64,000 nt of DNA from JACMQX01 sp044225675. GTDB lineage: Bacteria > Pseudomonadota > Gammaproteobacteria > Burkholderiales > Burkholderiaceae_C. Location of the stretch: contig JBGAIH010000018.1 in assembly GCA_044225675.1 (NCBI GenBank), forward strand, positions 41,561-105,560, given 5' to 3'. Every line of letters begins with the position of its first letter. Positions within the stretch are counted from its first letter, which is position 1. The position numbers were made by a program, and so were the translations under genes. Below the pieces are notes generated by a model, which was not told the origin of the DNA, did no database searches, and saw nothing but the letters and a program-made list of their open reading frames with translations. This document shows, one piece after another, positions 26,211-35,623 of the stretch.

Positions 26211-26965
26211 CCGTTGCGTGACCTCACCAGGCGGCGGAAATCGTCCGCCGCCGGCACGATGGCCAGCAGCAGCAGGATCACCGCCAGCCAGCCCGTCATC
26301 GCATAGCCAAGCTTCTGGAACCCGATGGCGCCGACCACGCCACCGACGAAGAATGCGAGCACCAGCATCGCCAGCACCGCCAGCCGCGCCCGGTCGGCCA
26401 CGACGTGCAGGGCCGGGTCGGCGTGCGGACGGTTCCAGTAGAACAGCTTGCCCAGCTCGATGCCGATGTCGGTGACCATGCCGGTCACGTGGGTCGTGCG
26501 GATCTCGGCCCGCGAGACCTTGGTGATCACCGCATTCTGCAGCCCCATCATGAAGCACAGCAGCATCACCGTCACGGGCACGAACAGCCCGCGCACCGAC
26601 GACAGCTGCGCGCCCAGGATGCCGAACACCAGCATCAGCGCCGCCTCCAACAGCAGCGGCAGTGCGTACTGGCTGGCCAGCTGCTGCCGGCGCGCGAAGT
26701 TGATGAGCACGGCCGAGGTGGCGGCCCCGCAGATGAAGGACACCAGGGCGCCGAGCGCGCCCGCAGCCAGGTCCAGCTCGCCGAGCACCAGATGGTCGGC
26801 CATGGACGAGACCACGCCGGTCATGTGGGAGGTGTATTGCCGCACGGCCAGGTACGCGCCGGCATTGGTCGCGCCCGCGATGAAGGCCAGGGCCCAGCCG
26901 AGATGGCGGTTGGCGCGGGTGCTGCGCTCGCTACCTGTCAGCCCGCGTACGTAATCGATCGGCAT
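26207..26965 (-). CDS. YoaK family (DUF1275) membrane protein
   Basis: A 252-residue protein with six hydrophobic segments. The family signature appears at the start of helix 1 (GWALAFIAGATNAGAYLAV, then TSHMTGVVSSMAD) and in FMMGLQNAVITKVSRAEIRTTHVTGM, which together define DUF1275. Related SLC26/permease-like folds exist but no substrate is known. Its C-terminus overlaps the convergent effector-like gene by 4 bases. Confidence 0.88.
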   Translation of the reverse strand: MPIDYVRGLTGSERSTRANRHLGWALAFIAGATNAGAYLAVRQYTSHMTGVVSSMADHLVLGELDLAAGALGALVSFICGAATSAVLINFARRQQLASQYALPLLLEAALMLVFGILGAQLSSVRGLFVPVTVMLLCFMMGLQNAVITKVSRAEIRTTHVTGMVTDIGIELGKLFYWNRPHADPALHVVADRARLAVLAMLVLAFFVGGVVGAIGFQKLGYAMTGWLAVILLLLAIVPAADDFRRLVRSRNG

Positions 26966-27021
26966 GCGTCATTATGGGCGCGCCGCCGAAGCCCTGGCGT
27001 CGCCGTTGGCGCGAGGCGCTG

Positions 27022-28119
27022 TCAGAGGAACGAAGCCTTGAGCGGCGGAACGTCGCCCGCCACGTCGGCGTTCTGCGCGCGGTGGCGCAGCGCATGGTCC
27101 ATGAGCACGAGGGCCAGCACCGCTTCGGCGATCGGCGTGGCGCGGATGCCCACGCACGGGTCGTGGCGGCCGAAGGTCTCGACCACCGTGGGCTCGCCGG
27201 CCATGTCGATCGACTCGCGCGGGCTGCGGATGGAGCTGGTCGGCTTGATGGCGATCGACACCTCGATGTCCTGGCCGGTGCTGATGCCGCCGAGCACGCC
27301 GCCGGCGTTGTTGGTCTGGAAGCCACCGGGCGTGAGCGAGTCGCCATGCGTCGTGCCGCGCTGGGCCACGCTGGCGAAGCCGGCACCGATCTCGACACCC
27401 TTGACCGCGTTGATGCCCATCATCGCCCAGGCGATGTCGGCGTCGAGCTTGTCATACAGCGGCTCGCCCAGGCCCACGGGCACGCGGCTGGCCACCACGC
27501 GCAGGCGGGCGCCGCAGGAGTCGCCGGCCTTGCGCAGCTCGTCCATGTAGGCCTCGAGCCGGCTGACGTCGGCCACGGGCGCGAAGAAGGCGTTGCGGGG
27601 CACGTGGTCCCAGCTCTCGAAACCGATCGGCAGCTCGCCCACCTGCGTCATGCAGCCGCGGAACACCGTGCCGTATTTTTCGGCGAGCCATTTCTTGGCG
27701 ACGGCGCCGGCCGCCACCGTGGGCGCCGTCAGCCGGGCCGAGGACCGGCCGCCGCCGCGCGGGTCGCGCAGACCGTACTTGCGCTGGTAGGTGAAGTCGG
27801 CATGGCCGGGGCGGAAGGTGTTGAGGATGTTGCCGTAGTCCTTGCTGCGCTGGTCGGTGTTGCGGATCAGCAGGCAGATCGGGGTGCCGGTGGTCTTGCC
27901 CTCGTACACGCCGGAGAGGATCTCGACCGCGTCCGGCTCGTTGCGCTGGGTCACGTGGCGGCTGGTGCCGGGGCGGCGACGGTCCAGGTCGGGCTGGATG
28001 TCGGCTTCGGACAGGGCCATGCCGGGCGGGCAGCCGTCGATGACGCAGCCCACGGCCGGGCCGTGGGATTCGCCGAAGTTGGTGACCGCGAAGAGATGTC
28101 CGAAGGTGTTGCCGCTCAT
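27022..28119 (-). CDS. aroC: Chorismate synthase
   Basis: A 365-residue enzyme converting 5-enolpyruvylshikimate-3-phosphate to chorismate with reduced FMN. All three signatures are seen: GESHGPAVGCVIDGCPPG (residues 17-34), GRSSARLTAPTVAAGAVA and RHDPCVGIRATPIAEA near 330. It is the last gene of a minus-strand run after DUF1295 (9-base gap). A housekeeping enzyme, so its promoter may lie inside or upstream of the preceding genes. Confidence 0.97.
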   Translation of the reverse strand: MSGNTFGHLFAVTNFGESHGPAVGCVIDGCPPGMALSEADIQPDLDRRRPGTSRHVTQRNEPDAVEILSGVYEGKTTGTPICLLIRNTDQRSKDYGNILNTFRPGHADFTYQRKYGLRDPRGGGRSSARLTAPTVAAGAVAKKWLAEKYGTVFRGCMTQVGELPIGFESWDHVPRNAFFAPVADVSRLEAYMDELRKAGDSCGARLRVVASRVPVGLGEPLYDKLDADIAWAMMGINAVKGVEIGAGFASVAQRGTTHGDSLTPGGFQTNNAGGVLGGISTGQDIEVSIAIKPTSSIRSPRESIDMAGEPTVVETFGRHDPCVGIRATPIAEAVLALVLMDHALRHRAQNADVAGDVPPLKASFL

Positions 28120-28128
28120 GGGCCGGGA

Positions 28129-29016
28129 TTATCGCCCGTCGGCAGAGCCGGCCGGTGCCGCCGGCGGCTTGCGCGGCGGCCAGGGAAAGAAGCCGCTCGT
28201 GCGCGCGATGTAGTCCTCGTAGTCGGGGCGGGTCTTGCGCATCTTCTTTTCCAGCAGCTTCTTGCCGGTGCGGTTGACCAGCGCGTTCGTCATGCGCCAG
28301 GGGGCGATGATCGTGAGCAGGCCGATCCAGTGGTCGCAGGCGATGAGGAACAGCCCCCACCAGACGCAGGCATCGCCGAAGTAGTTCGGGTGCCGGGTGT
28401 AGCGCCACAGGCCGGTCTGCATGATGCGGCCCGCGTTGGCCGGATCGCGCCGGAAGCGCGCCAGCTGCCAGTCGCCCACCGTCTCGAACAGAAAGCCCAC
28501 CGTCCATACGGCCACGCCCAGCCACGCCACCGGGCCGATGGCGGCCGGCGCGAGCAGGAACTGGCCGACCTGCACCGGCAGCGAGGTCAGCCACATGGAG
28601 CGGCCCTGCGCGATGAACACGTTGCGAAGCATGAACAGGTTCTCGTTGCCTTTGGCGTGCTTGCGGAACGCGGTGTAGCGCGGGTCCTCGCCGTGCCCGC
28701 GGCTGCGCAGCCCGATGTACACGCCCAGGCGGATCGCCCACAGGCAGGTCAGCGCCACGATCAGCCCCTTGCGCGACTCCACGCCGACACCCTGCACGTG
28801 GATCCACGTCGCCACCGCCACCAGCGCGAACGCCGGCCCCCAGAAGATGTCGACGATGCTCGCGTCGCGCAACCGGATCGACAGCGCCCACAGCGCCAGC
28901 TGGCACACCAGGATCAGCAAGGCCGTGAGCAGGAAGTTCTGCAGCAGGCCCGGCGCGAGCCACGGCGCCACCAGCGCGTCGAAGGCGCTGAATGCGCCGA
29001 AGGGGTCGAGCTTCAT
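28129..29016 (-). CDS. DUF1295 integral membrane protein (steroid 5-alpha-reductase-like)
   Basis: A 295-residue protein with about six membrane segments. The C-terminal block GLWRYTRHPNYFGDACVWWGLFL and KKMRKTRPDYEDYIARTSGFFP are the DUF1295 signatures and resemble isoprenylcysteine methyltransferase and steroid reductase C-termini, which bind a cofactor there. Overlaps the SDR stop by 4 bases, so the two are co-translated. A lipid or terpenoid-like substrate is possible. Confidence 0.88.
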   Translation of the reverse strand: MKLDPFGAFSAFDALVAPWLAPGLLQNFLLTALLILVCQLALWALSIRLRDASIVDIFWGPAFALVAVATWIHVQGVGVESRKGLIVALTCLWAIRLGVYIGLRSRGHGEDPRYTAFRKHAKGNENLFMLRNVFIAQGRSMWLTSLPVQVGQFLLAPAAIGPVAWLGVAVWTVGFLFETVGDWQLARFRRDPANAGRIMQTGLWRYTRHPNYFGDACVWWGLFLIACDHWIGLLTIIAPWRMTNALVNRTGKKLLEKKMRKTRPDYEDYIARTSGFFPWPPRKPPAAPAGSADGR

Positions 29017-29918
29017 GCCGCGTCCTTGAGCACCGGACGCACGAAGTCCTGGTAGGCCGTGACAGCGTCGGGAAACTCGCGCGCACCGTCCAGGCTCTGG
29101 ATGCGCGCGATGTCGCGCTCGATCGCCTCGGCGCTCAACGTGTCGGCGTCATAGACCAGGCCCTCGCCTTCGACCGTGGCCGCCCGCAGGAAGCGCCCGC
29201 CCGCGGCCACGAAGGTTTGGCCCGTGACCTCGCGGTTGGCGTCGCTGGCCAGGTAGGCCACCATCGGCGCCACGCGCGAGGGCGGCAGCGCCTCACGCAG
29301 CGCGCCGCTGATGTGGTCGCCGGTCATCGGCGTGGCCGCATACGGCGCGATCGCATTGACCAGCACGTTCTTGCCCCGCCCTTCGGTGGCCAGCGTGCGC
29401 ATGAAAGCGATCAGCGCGCCTTTGGCCGCCGCATAGGCCGACAGCCCCACGCCGCCATGCAGGCCGGCCGACGACGCGCTGACGATCACGCGGCCGTAGC
29501 CGGCCTCGCGCAGCACGTTCCACGCCGCATGCGTGACGTAGAGCGAACCGTGGAAGTTGACTTCGAGGATCTCCAGGAAATCCTTGAGATCGAACTTGGC
29601 GAAGCTGCGCGCCCGGTCGATGCCCGCGTTGTTGACGAGCGCATCGAGCCGGCCCCAGGTGTCCAGCGCCTGCTCGACCATCTGACGCCCGGACGACGGG
29701 TCCTCCACGCTCGCGTAGTTGGCGACGGCCTCGCCGCCGCGCGAGCGGATCTCGGCCACCAGGTGGTCCACCGCCGACAGGCCCTGGGCGTCGACCTCGC
29801 GGCGGCGGTTGTTGAGCACGAGGCGCGCGCCGCGCGCGGCCAGGTCGAGTGCATAGGCGCGGCCCAGGCCCTTGCCGGCGCCGGTGATGATGGCCACGCG
29901 GCCGTCGAATCGGATCAT
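29013..29918 (-). CDS. Short-chain dehydrogenase/reductase (hydroxyacyl-CoA dehydrogenase-like)
   Basis: A 301-residue classical SDR. The cofactor loop TGAGKGLGRAYA is near residue 12, followed by LVNNAGID, the catalytic Ser in VIVSASSAGLHGG and the Y-x-x-x-K pair in YAAAKGAL (about 159-163). The long form with KGLGRAYALDLAARGARLVLNN and a C-terminal extension resembles the dehydrogenase domain of peroxisomal multifunctional enzymes acting on 3-hydroxyacyl-CoA. That fits the CoA ligase gene immediately upstream in the run. Confidence 0.87.
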   Translation of the reverse strand: MIRFDGRVAIITGAGKGLGRAYALDLAARGARLVLNNRRREVDAQGLSAVDHLVAEIRSRGGEAVANYASVEDPSSGRQMVEQALDTWGRLDALVNNAGIDRARSFAKFDLKDFLEILEVNFHGSLYVTHAAWNVLREAGYGRVIVSASSAGLHGGVGLSAYAAAKGALIAFMRTLATEGRGKNVLVNAIAPYAATPMTGDHISGALREALPPSRVAPMVAYLASDANREVTGQTFVAAGGRFLRAATVEGEGLVYDADTLSAEAIERDIARIQSLDGAREFPDAVTAYQDFVRPVLKDAA

Positions 29919-29959
29919 GGTGTGTCGTTCTTTCGAAAAGGTGGAACAGGCTCGCGGCG

Positions 29960-31744
29960 TCAGGCGGCGGCCAGCCGCTCGCGCAGCTCGCGCTTGAGCA
30001 CCTTGCCGGTGGGATTGCGGGGCAGCGCGTCGCTGAGCATCAGGTGTTCGGGCAGCTTGTACACCGCCACGCGGGCCTCGTCGCGCAGCCAGCCGGCCAG
30101 CTCGGCGAGGGTCAGGGTCTGGCCCTCATGCGGCACGACCACCGCGCAGACGCGCTCGCCCAGGCGGGCGTCGGGCTGGCCGATCACCGCCACTTCGCGC
30201 ACCTTGGGATGGGCCTGGATCAGGCCTTCGACCTCGGCGGCCGAGATGTTCATGCCGCCGCGGATCACGATGTCCTTGGTGCGGCCGATGAAGCGGTAGT
30301 ACTGCGCGCGGTCGCCCGCGATCTCGAACACGTCGCCGGTGCGGTAGAAGCCTTGGTCGTCGAAAGCGGCGGCATCGAGTTCGGGCGCGCGGAAGTAGCC
30401 GTGGAACACGTTCGGACCCTTGACGCGCAGCTCGCCCTGGCGGCCGGGCGTGTCCACCACCTCGCCGCTGTCGCTGTCGACCAGCCGCGTCTGCAGCCAC
30501 TGCGAGATCGTCAGGCGCGAGGCGAATCCCTGCGTGCCCATGCGCGGAAAGAACCGGGCGCGCTCGGCCGGATCGGGCACGTCCTGCACGCCGCTGTAGA
30601 GCGCCGCGCCTTCGCTCGAGCCGTAGCAGTTGACGATATGGACGCCGAAGCGCTCGGCGAATCCGCGCACCATCCACTCGGACAGCGGCGCGGCGCCCGA
30701 GGCGATGCGGCGCAGGCGCGAGAAGTCGATCTGCGCGGCCAGCGCCTCGTTCTGCAGCACCGTGGTCAGCAGCGCGGGCGTGGCGCAGGTGTAGTCGATG
30801 GCTTCGTCGCGCAGCTGGGCCAGGAAGACCTGCAGGTTGAACGGCTGGTGCTGCACCAGCGTGCCGCCGACCATCACCCACGGAACGACCATGCCCGACA
30901 GGCTGCCGGGGTTGGTGAGCGGAAACGGGTTGAGCATGCGCGCACCTTCTTCGAGGCCCGTGGCCTCGACCACCGCGCGCGGCGCGATCAGCCACTGGTT
31001 GTGGGTGCGCGGAACGCCCTTGGGCAGGCCCTCGGTGCCCGAGGTCCAGCAGACGGCAAAGGTCTCGTTGGCGTCGACCGGATGCGCCGCAATGTGGCGG
31101 TCGAGCGCCTCCAGCTGTTGCGGCGTCGCGCAGCCGGGCGTGAGCGCGGCATGGCCTTCGGCGCGGGCGGTCTCCTCGGCCGAATGCGCGTCGGGCGCGT
31201 CGGGCGCGTCGACATGCCAGGCGAGCACGAAGGGGCACGGCGCGACGTCCTGCCCGGCCTGCGGTCCGCTCGCCTGCCCCATCTCCCGCGCCAGCGCCAG
31301 GCAGCGATCGAGCTGCGGGTTGCCCCCGTCCGCGCGGCGCCAGGTCATGATGGCACGGGCCCGCGTCAAACTCAGGATGTGGCGCAGCTCGTGCTCGCGG
31401 TACTGGATCGGCACCGGCGTGATCACCACGCCGATAAGCGCACAGGCAAAGTAGGTCTGCACCGCCTCGTTGCAGTTGGGCAGCTGCATGCAGACGATGT
31501 CGTCGCGGCGCAGCCCATGCGCCAGCATCATCGCGGCGAGGCTGCGCACCTCGTCCCAGGTCTGCTGCCAGGACAGGCGACGCGGCGCCCCGCCCATGAA
31601 GGTCGCGCGGTCGGCCGCGTCCACCAGGGCTTCGCGCTCGGGGTGGCGCCGGCGCCGCTCGTCCAGCAGGTGGGCGAAGGTGCGCTGGCCCCAGGCGCCG
31701 AGCGCGGTGTAGTGGCGGATCGCGTCTGCGGGAATCTCGATCAT
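29960..31744 (-). CDS. AMP-dependent acyl-CoA ligase
   Basis: A 594-residue adenylate-forming enzyme. The start MIEIPADAIRHY at 31744 is right after the Bug receptor stop. The P-loop-like CWTSGTEGLPKGVPRTHN, the A5-type YGSSEGA, YRTGD and the catalytic Lys in NPTGKVLKREL near the C-terminus are intact. Substrates are probably carboxylic acids made by the neighbouring oxygenase, activated to CoA thioesters for the SDR. Confidence 0.9.
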   Translation of the reverse strand: MIEIPADAIRHYTALGAWGQRTFAHLLDERRRRHPEREALVDAADRATFMGGAPRRLSWQQTWDEVRSLAAMMLAHGLRRDDIVCMQLPNCNEAVQTYFACALIGVVITPVPIQYREHELRHILSLTRARAIMTWRRADGGNPQLDRCLALAREMGQASGPQAGQDVAPCPFVLAWHVDAPDAPDAHSAEETARAEGHAALTPGCATPQQLEALDRHIAAHPVDANETFAVCWTSGTEGLPKGVPRTHNQWLIAPRAVVEATGLEEGARMLNPFPLTNPGSLSGMVVPWVMVGGTLVQHQPFNLQVFLAQLRDEAIDYTCATPALLTTVLQNEALAAQIDFSRLRRIASGAAPLSEWMVRGFAERFGVHIVNCYGSSEGAALYSGVQDVPDPAERARFFPRMGTQGFASRLTISQWLQTRLVDSDSGEVVDTPGRQGELRVKGPNVFHGYFRAPELDAAAFDDQGFYRTGDVFEIAGDRAQYYRFIGRTKDIVIRGGMNISAAEVEGLIQAHPKVREVAVIGQPDARLGERVCAVVVPHEGQTLTLAELAGWLRDEARVAVYKLPEHLMLSDALPRNPTGKVLKRELRERLAAA

Positions 31745-31752
31745 GCGGCCGC

Positions 31753-32859
31753 TTACTCCTGCGCCTTGAAACCCGTCAGGCGCACCGCCTCGGCCCACTT
31801 CTTCGAGTCGGTGGCGATGAAGCTGGCGAACTCCTCGGGCGTCGTCGGCAGCGGGTACACGTCATTGGGCAGCACCTTGTCGCGCATCGCCTGCGTGGCC
31901 AGCGCCTGGGTGATCAGGCCGTTGAGCCGCTTGACCACCGCGTCGGGCGTCGAGGCCGGCACGAAGAGGCCGGTCCACATGTTGATCTCCAGGTCCGGAA
32001 AGCCCAGCTCGCTGAAGGTGGGCACGTTGGGCAGTTGCGCCGCACGGGCCTTGGCCGAATAGGCCAGCGCCCGGATCTTGCCGGACTCCAGGTGCGGCCG
32101 CGCCGCGATATAGGGAATGAAGCCCGACATGACCTGACCCGACACCAGGTTCTGCACCAGCGGCGGCGTGCCATTGAACGGTACGTGCAGCATGCTGATG
32201 CCAGCCCGCTGGTTGAGCAGCGCGCCCGCGAAGTGCGACGAGTTGCCGGCGCCGAACGAGCCGTAGGACGGCTGGCCCGGGTTCCTCTTGGCGTAGGCCA
32301 CCAGCTCCTGCAGGGAGTTCACCGGCAGCTGGCTGTTGACCACGAACAGCAGCGGCGCGCCCATGAAGTTGGTCACCGGCTTGAACGACTTGTCCGGCGA
32401 GTAGCTGAGCTTGCTGAAGGTGTGCGGATTGATCACGAACACGCCCATCGGGCCGAGCAGCATGGTGTAGCCGTCACCGGGCGCATTGGCCACGGCCTGG
32501 GTGCCGACCATGGCAGCGGCGCCGGGCTTGTGCTCGATCACCACCTGCTGTCCGGTCGCCTGGCGCATGAATTCGTTGAGCTGGAGCAGCGGGATGTCCA
32601 GCGTGTTGCCGGGCGCATAGGGCGAGACCACCTTGATCGGCTTTTCGGGGAACTCCGCGAGCGCCGGCCCGGCGGCCAGCATCAGCGCGCAGGCGCCGGC
32701 CAGCGATGCAGCCGTGCGGCGCAGCGCAGCGCGCAGGGCGGGCGACACGCCGAAAGGTGAGGCGGCGCGCACGGCGATCGGCGGCGATGCGCGGTCCGTG
32801 CACGGCCGGGTCGGGGCGGCTGCGCCAGCGGAGCCGGCGGACATCTTCGAACGGGGCAT
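31753..32859 (-). CDS. Tripartite tricarboxylate (TctC/Bug) solute-binding protein
   Basis: A 368-residue periplasmic receptor. A long leader with a hydrophobic core (AGACALMLAAGPALA) is followed by the mature start EFPEKPIKVVSPYAPGNTLD, typical of Bug proteins, and GDGYTMLLGPMGVFVINP. Bug proteins bind carboxylates, often without cognate TctAB next door, as here. It likely senses or captures the substrate of the oxygenase/ligase operon. Confidence 0.9.
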   Translation of the reverse strand: MPRSKMSAGSAGAAAPTRPCTDRASPPIAVRAASPFGVSPALRAALRRTAASLAGACALMLAAGPALAEFPEKPIKVVSPYAPGNTLDIPLLQLNEFMRQATGQQVVIEHKPGAAAMVGTQAVANAPGDGYTMLLGPMGVFVINPHTFSKLSYSPDKSFKPVTNFMGAPLLFVVNSQLPVNSLQELVAYAKRNPGQPSYGSFGAGNSSHFAGALLNQRAGISMLHVPFNGTPPLVQNLVSGQVMSGFIPYIAARPHLESGKIRALAYSAKARAAQLPNVPTFSELGFPDLEINMWTGLFVPASTPDAVVKRLNGLITQALATQAMRDKVLPNDVYPLPTTPEEFASFIATDSKKWAEAVRLTGFKAQE

Positions 32860-32868
32860 GGGGTCTCC

Positions 32869-34365
32869 TCAGGCAGGGGTCCAGGGGCTGCGGATCTCAC
32901 TCGCGTCGGCCCAGCACGCATGCGTGCCGCTGCTGATGCGGTGAGGAAGAACGATCCGGGCGACCGGGCCGGCATCGACCTGCGCGGCGTCCAGCACCTC
33001 GCATTCGGAGCGGCCGGTGTTCATGTCGGTCACGAAGCTGAGCACGTAGCCGTCGTCTTCGGCCTGCGATCCGACGCGCGGCGCCATCGGCGACTCGCTG
33101 CCGAAGCGGCCCTCGCCGAAGCGGTGCGTCTGCGTGCGGCCGCTCACGTGGTCGTAGCGCGTGATGCCGTCGAACAGGAAGGCGTTGGGGTGGGCGATCA
33201 TGTTGTAGGAATAGCGGTAAGGCCGGCCCCAGTGACGCGGATTGATCGAGCCGAATTCGAGCAGCTGGTCCGACAGGCGCCGCTCGGTCGTAGCGCCGGT
33301 GGCCAGGTTGAAGCGCCATTCGTACAGCGTCGGGCCGTAGCGGTCCGGGCCGAGCGTGGCGCCACTGTTGTCGAAGCCGCGCCCGCCGCCCGGGCGCGCC
33401 GGCAGTGGCGTGGCCTGGTGGTAGCCGTGCAGCACGATCTCGGTGCCGCGCGGGGTTTCTTCCTCCCAGCTGTTGATCCAGTGCAGCACGTAGGTCGGGC
33501 TGGCCTCGAACCAGCGCACCGGCCCGTCCACGCCGCGCCGGGGCACGACGGCAAAACGCGACGGCAGGTCGGGCCGCCAGTCGACCTTGTGCCGGCCCTG
33601 CGCGAGCAGCGCCTCGTCCCAGAACAGCGGAAAGTCGTTGAGGATGGCGTAGTGCTCGGTGAACGCCATGTCATGCGGCAGGCGCGGGCCGGGCAGTTCC
33701 ACCGGCACGTAGTGCACGAGACGGTTGGACGCGTCCACGATGCCGAAGTGCATGTAGGGCGCCTGCTTGCTGTAGTTGAAGAACAGCAGCTCGCCGGTGC
33801 GCAGGTCCACCTTGGGGTGGGCCGAGATGCCGCCGGTTTCCATGATCTGTGCGCCCCAGGCATCCACCCCTTCGAGCGCGAGCGTGCGCGCATCGAGCCG
33901 GTAGGGCTCCCCGCACTGGTAGAAGGTGGCCAGCGCCTTGCCCGCGTGCACGATCACGTCGGTGGCGGCCGTGTCGCGCAGGCCGCCGCGCGCACCCCAG
34001 CCCGGCCGCTGGGCCAGGCGCGGGTTGTCGATCAGGCCGGCATACAGCGCATGGCCCGCCGCCCGCTCCTCCTCGAAGGCCTTGGTGCGGATGAAGCGGT
34101 TGCGGTATTCGCAGCGCCCGCCCGAAAAGCTCATCAGGTGCAGCATGCCGTCGCCGTCGAAGGCATGGTGCTTGCCAAGCGGTTGATGCACCGGGTTCTG
34201 CGTGTTGCGCAGGTACACGCCGTCCAGGTCGCGCGGCAGCGTGCCGATGACCTCCAGCTCCGTGGCGTCGTACTCGACGTAATTGGGCTCGAAAGCGCCG
34301 GTCATGTACGGGTGGTCGCCCGGCACGAGGGTGGGCTGGATGCGGTCAACGATTTCGGCGGGCAT
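32869..34365 (-). CDS. Carotenoid-cleavage-type oxygenase (lignostilbene dioxygenase-like)
   Basis: A 498-residue seven-bladed beta-propeller enzyme. Blade motifs and the iron-ligand His residues occur in order: ISAHPKVD (about 210), PHDMAFTEHY, VLHWINSWEEE with the conserved Glu pair, and the terminal GTHACWADA. Opening segment NTQNPVHQ...HAFDGDGMLH is the family start. ATG 34365 has a GGAG site; an upstream ATG does not. Bacterial members cleave stilbenes, isoeugenol-like phenolics or apocarotenoids into aldehydes; the downstream ligase and SDR suggest the products are catabolised. Confidence 0.88.
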   Translation of the reverse strand: MPAEIVDRIQPTLVPGDHPYMTGAFEPNYVEYDATELEVIGTLPRDLDGVYLRNTQNPVHQPLGKHHAFDGDGMLHLMSFSGGRCEYRNRFIRTKAFEEERAAGHALYAGLIDNPRLAQRPGWGARGGLRDTAATDVIVHAGKALATFYQCGEPYRLDARTLALEGVDAWGAQIMETGGISAHPKVDLRTGELLFFNYSKQAPYMHFGIVDASNRLVHYVPVELPGPRLPHDMAFTEHYAILNDFPLFWDEALLAQGRHKVDWRPDLPSRFAVVPRRGVDGPVRWFEASPTYVLHWINSWEEETPRGTEIVLHGYHQATPLPARPGGGRGFDNSGATLGPDRYGPTLYEWRFNLATGATTERRLSDQLLEFGSINPRHWGRPYRYSYNMIAHPNAFLFDGITRYDHVSGRTQTHRFGEGRFGSESPMAPRVGSQAEDDGYVLSFVTDMNTGRSECEVLDAAQVDAGPVARIVLPHRISSGTHACWADASEIRSPWTPA

Positions 34366-34450
34366 GGCAGGCGTCTCCTGAGGGCGGGCAATGTCGCCCT
34401 GTTTGGTTTTGTTTTGCAAGTCTAAATTCCAGACAGCCGAAGCGGTTCAA

Positions 34451-34460
34451 GGGTATACCC
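34451..34460. promoter_or_regulatory. Perfect palindrome GGGTATACCC in divergent promoter region
   Basis: A 10-base perfect palindrome in the A/T-richest part of the 247-base region between the oxygenase and the double-HxlR regulator. HxlR proteins bind short palindromes of this kind, so it may be the operator controlling both directions. Only one copy is seen. Confidence 0.45.
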
Positions 34461-34556
34461 GCTCAGAATCAGTAGTTAAAGGTTCTTGATTGCTAGCCAC
34501 CAGGGGCCGGCGCCACCCGGTACACTGGCCGCGCGTCCACACAGCGCCCCTGCCTG

Positions 34557-34584
34557 CCCACCCTCTTTCGCCCACCCTCTTTCG
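34557..34584. repeat. Two tandem copies of CCCACCCTCTTTCG
   Basis: A 14-base unit is repeated exactly end to end about 30 bases before the regulator start at 34613, giving a pyrimidine-rich leader. Slippage at this site would alter the spacing between promoter and start. Confidence 0.75.
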
Positions 34585-34612
34585 CCCACGCCGCCCCCCG
34601 CCCCCGAACACC

Positions 34613-35623
34613 ATGCCTGCCGCCGCTTCCGCCTCCGCGCCCCCGCCTCCCGCTCTGGCCGGTGCCGCGCCGGTGAGTCCCGCGCTGGCTGCCGAGCGCA
34701 TCCGGCGCAGCGTGGTGCACGACGTCATCCACACGATCACCGACCCCTGGAAGCCGGGCATCGTGTTGCTGCTGTGGCTGGGCGAGAGCCGCTTCACTGC
34801 GCTGGTCAACGGCCTGGGGATCTCGCGCAGCACACTGACCCAGCGCCTGGCGCAGCTCATCGACGACGGCTGCATCACGCGCGAAGGCACGGACGGCGGC
34901 GGCCACGCGCGCTACCGGCTCACACCCAAGGGCGAGGGCCTGATGGGCATCGTGCTGCTCAACCGGCAGTGGAACGCGCGCTGGAGCGGTGGCAACGCCC
35001 TGCTGCCCGACCTGCGGCTCGAGCACCGCTGCGGCGCGCCGCTGGCCCTGCAGATGGTGTGCCGCCACTGCGACCAGGAGGTGCGCGCGCGCGACGTCAA
35101 GGTGCTGCAGACCGCGCCGCCCGCGCGCAGTACTGCGGCCGCCCTGGCGGCGCCGCCGGCCTACCGGCGCGCCCGCCATCATCGCGGCGCGGGCGGCGCC
35201 ACAGCGGGTGCCCCGGTGCGCGGCGAGGACCTGGCCAGCGACCGCTGGACCTCTCTGGTACTGGCCATGGCCTTCCTGGGCCTGCGCCGCAACTCGGAAA
35301 TCGAGCAGGCCATCGGCATCGCGCCCAACATCCTGGCCGACCGGCTGGCGCAGCTCACCGCCCACGGCATCTTCGACCGCGTGCCGTACCAGTGGTCGCC
35401 CGAACGCCACGAATACCGGCTCACGCCCAAGGGGCTGGACCGCTACCCCGTGATCCTGGCCATGATGCTCTGGGGCCAGCAGTGGATGGGGCCGCGCCCC
35501 GCACTGGGCTGGAACATGCTGCACAAGCCCTGCCATGAATGGCTCGCGCCGCGCCTGGCCTGCCGTGCCTGCCGCGGCGACGTTGATGCGGCCAGCCTCC
35601 GGCCCGCCCGCCCGCAGGACTGA
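34613..35623 (+). CDS. Tandem double-domain HxlR family regulator
   Basis: A 336-residue protein containing two consecutive HxlR winged helices. Domain 1 (about 25-130) has ITDPWKPGIVLLLWLGESRFTAL and ISRSTLTQRLAQLIDDGCITRE. Domain 2 (about 200-310) has SDRWTSLVLAMAFLGLRRNSEIEQA and IAPNILADRLAQLTAHGIFDR. A linker with two Cys pairs (CRHC and, at the end, CRACRGDV) could bind metal or form disulphides. Single-domain HxlR proteins dimerise, so a fused pair may act as a monomer or larger assembly. It faces the oxygenase operon. Confidence 0.85.
   Translation: MPAAASASAPPPPALAGAAPVSPALAAERIRRSVVHDVIHTITDPWKPGIVLLLWLGESRFTALVNGLGISRSTLTQRLAQLIDDGCITREGTDGGGHARYRLTPKGEGLMGIVLLNRQWNARWSGGNALLPDLRLEHRCGAPLALQMVCRHCDQEVRARDVKVLQTAPPARSTAAALAAPPAYRRARHHRGAGGATAGAPVRGEDLASDRWTSLVLAMAFLGLRRNSEIEQAIGIAPNILADRLAQLTAHGIFDRVPYQWSPERHEYRLTPKGLDRYPVILAMMLWGQQWMGPRPALGWNMLHKPCHEWLAPRLACRACRGDVDAASLRPARPQD

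Noticed and set aside
34441..34460. GGGTATACCC as a member of the TATACG effector motif
   Set aside because: It lacks the TATACG-N2-CGTATA arrangement and lies before a catabolic operon, so I treated it as a separate site.
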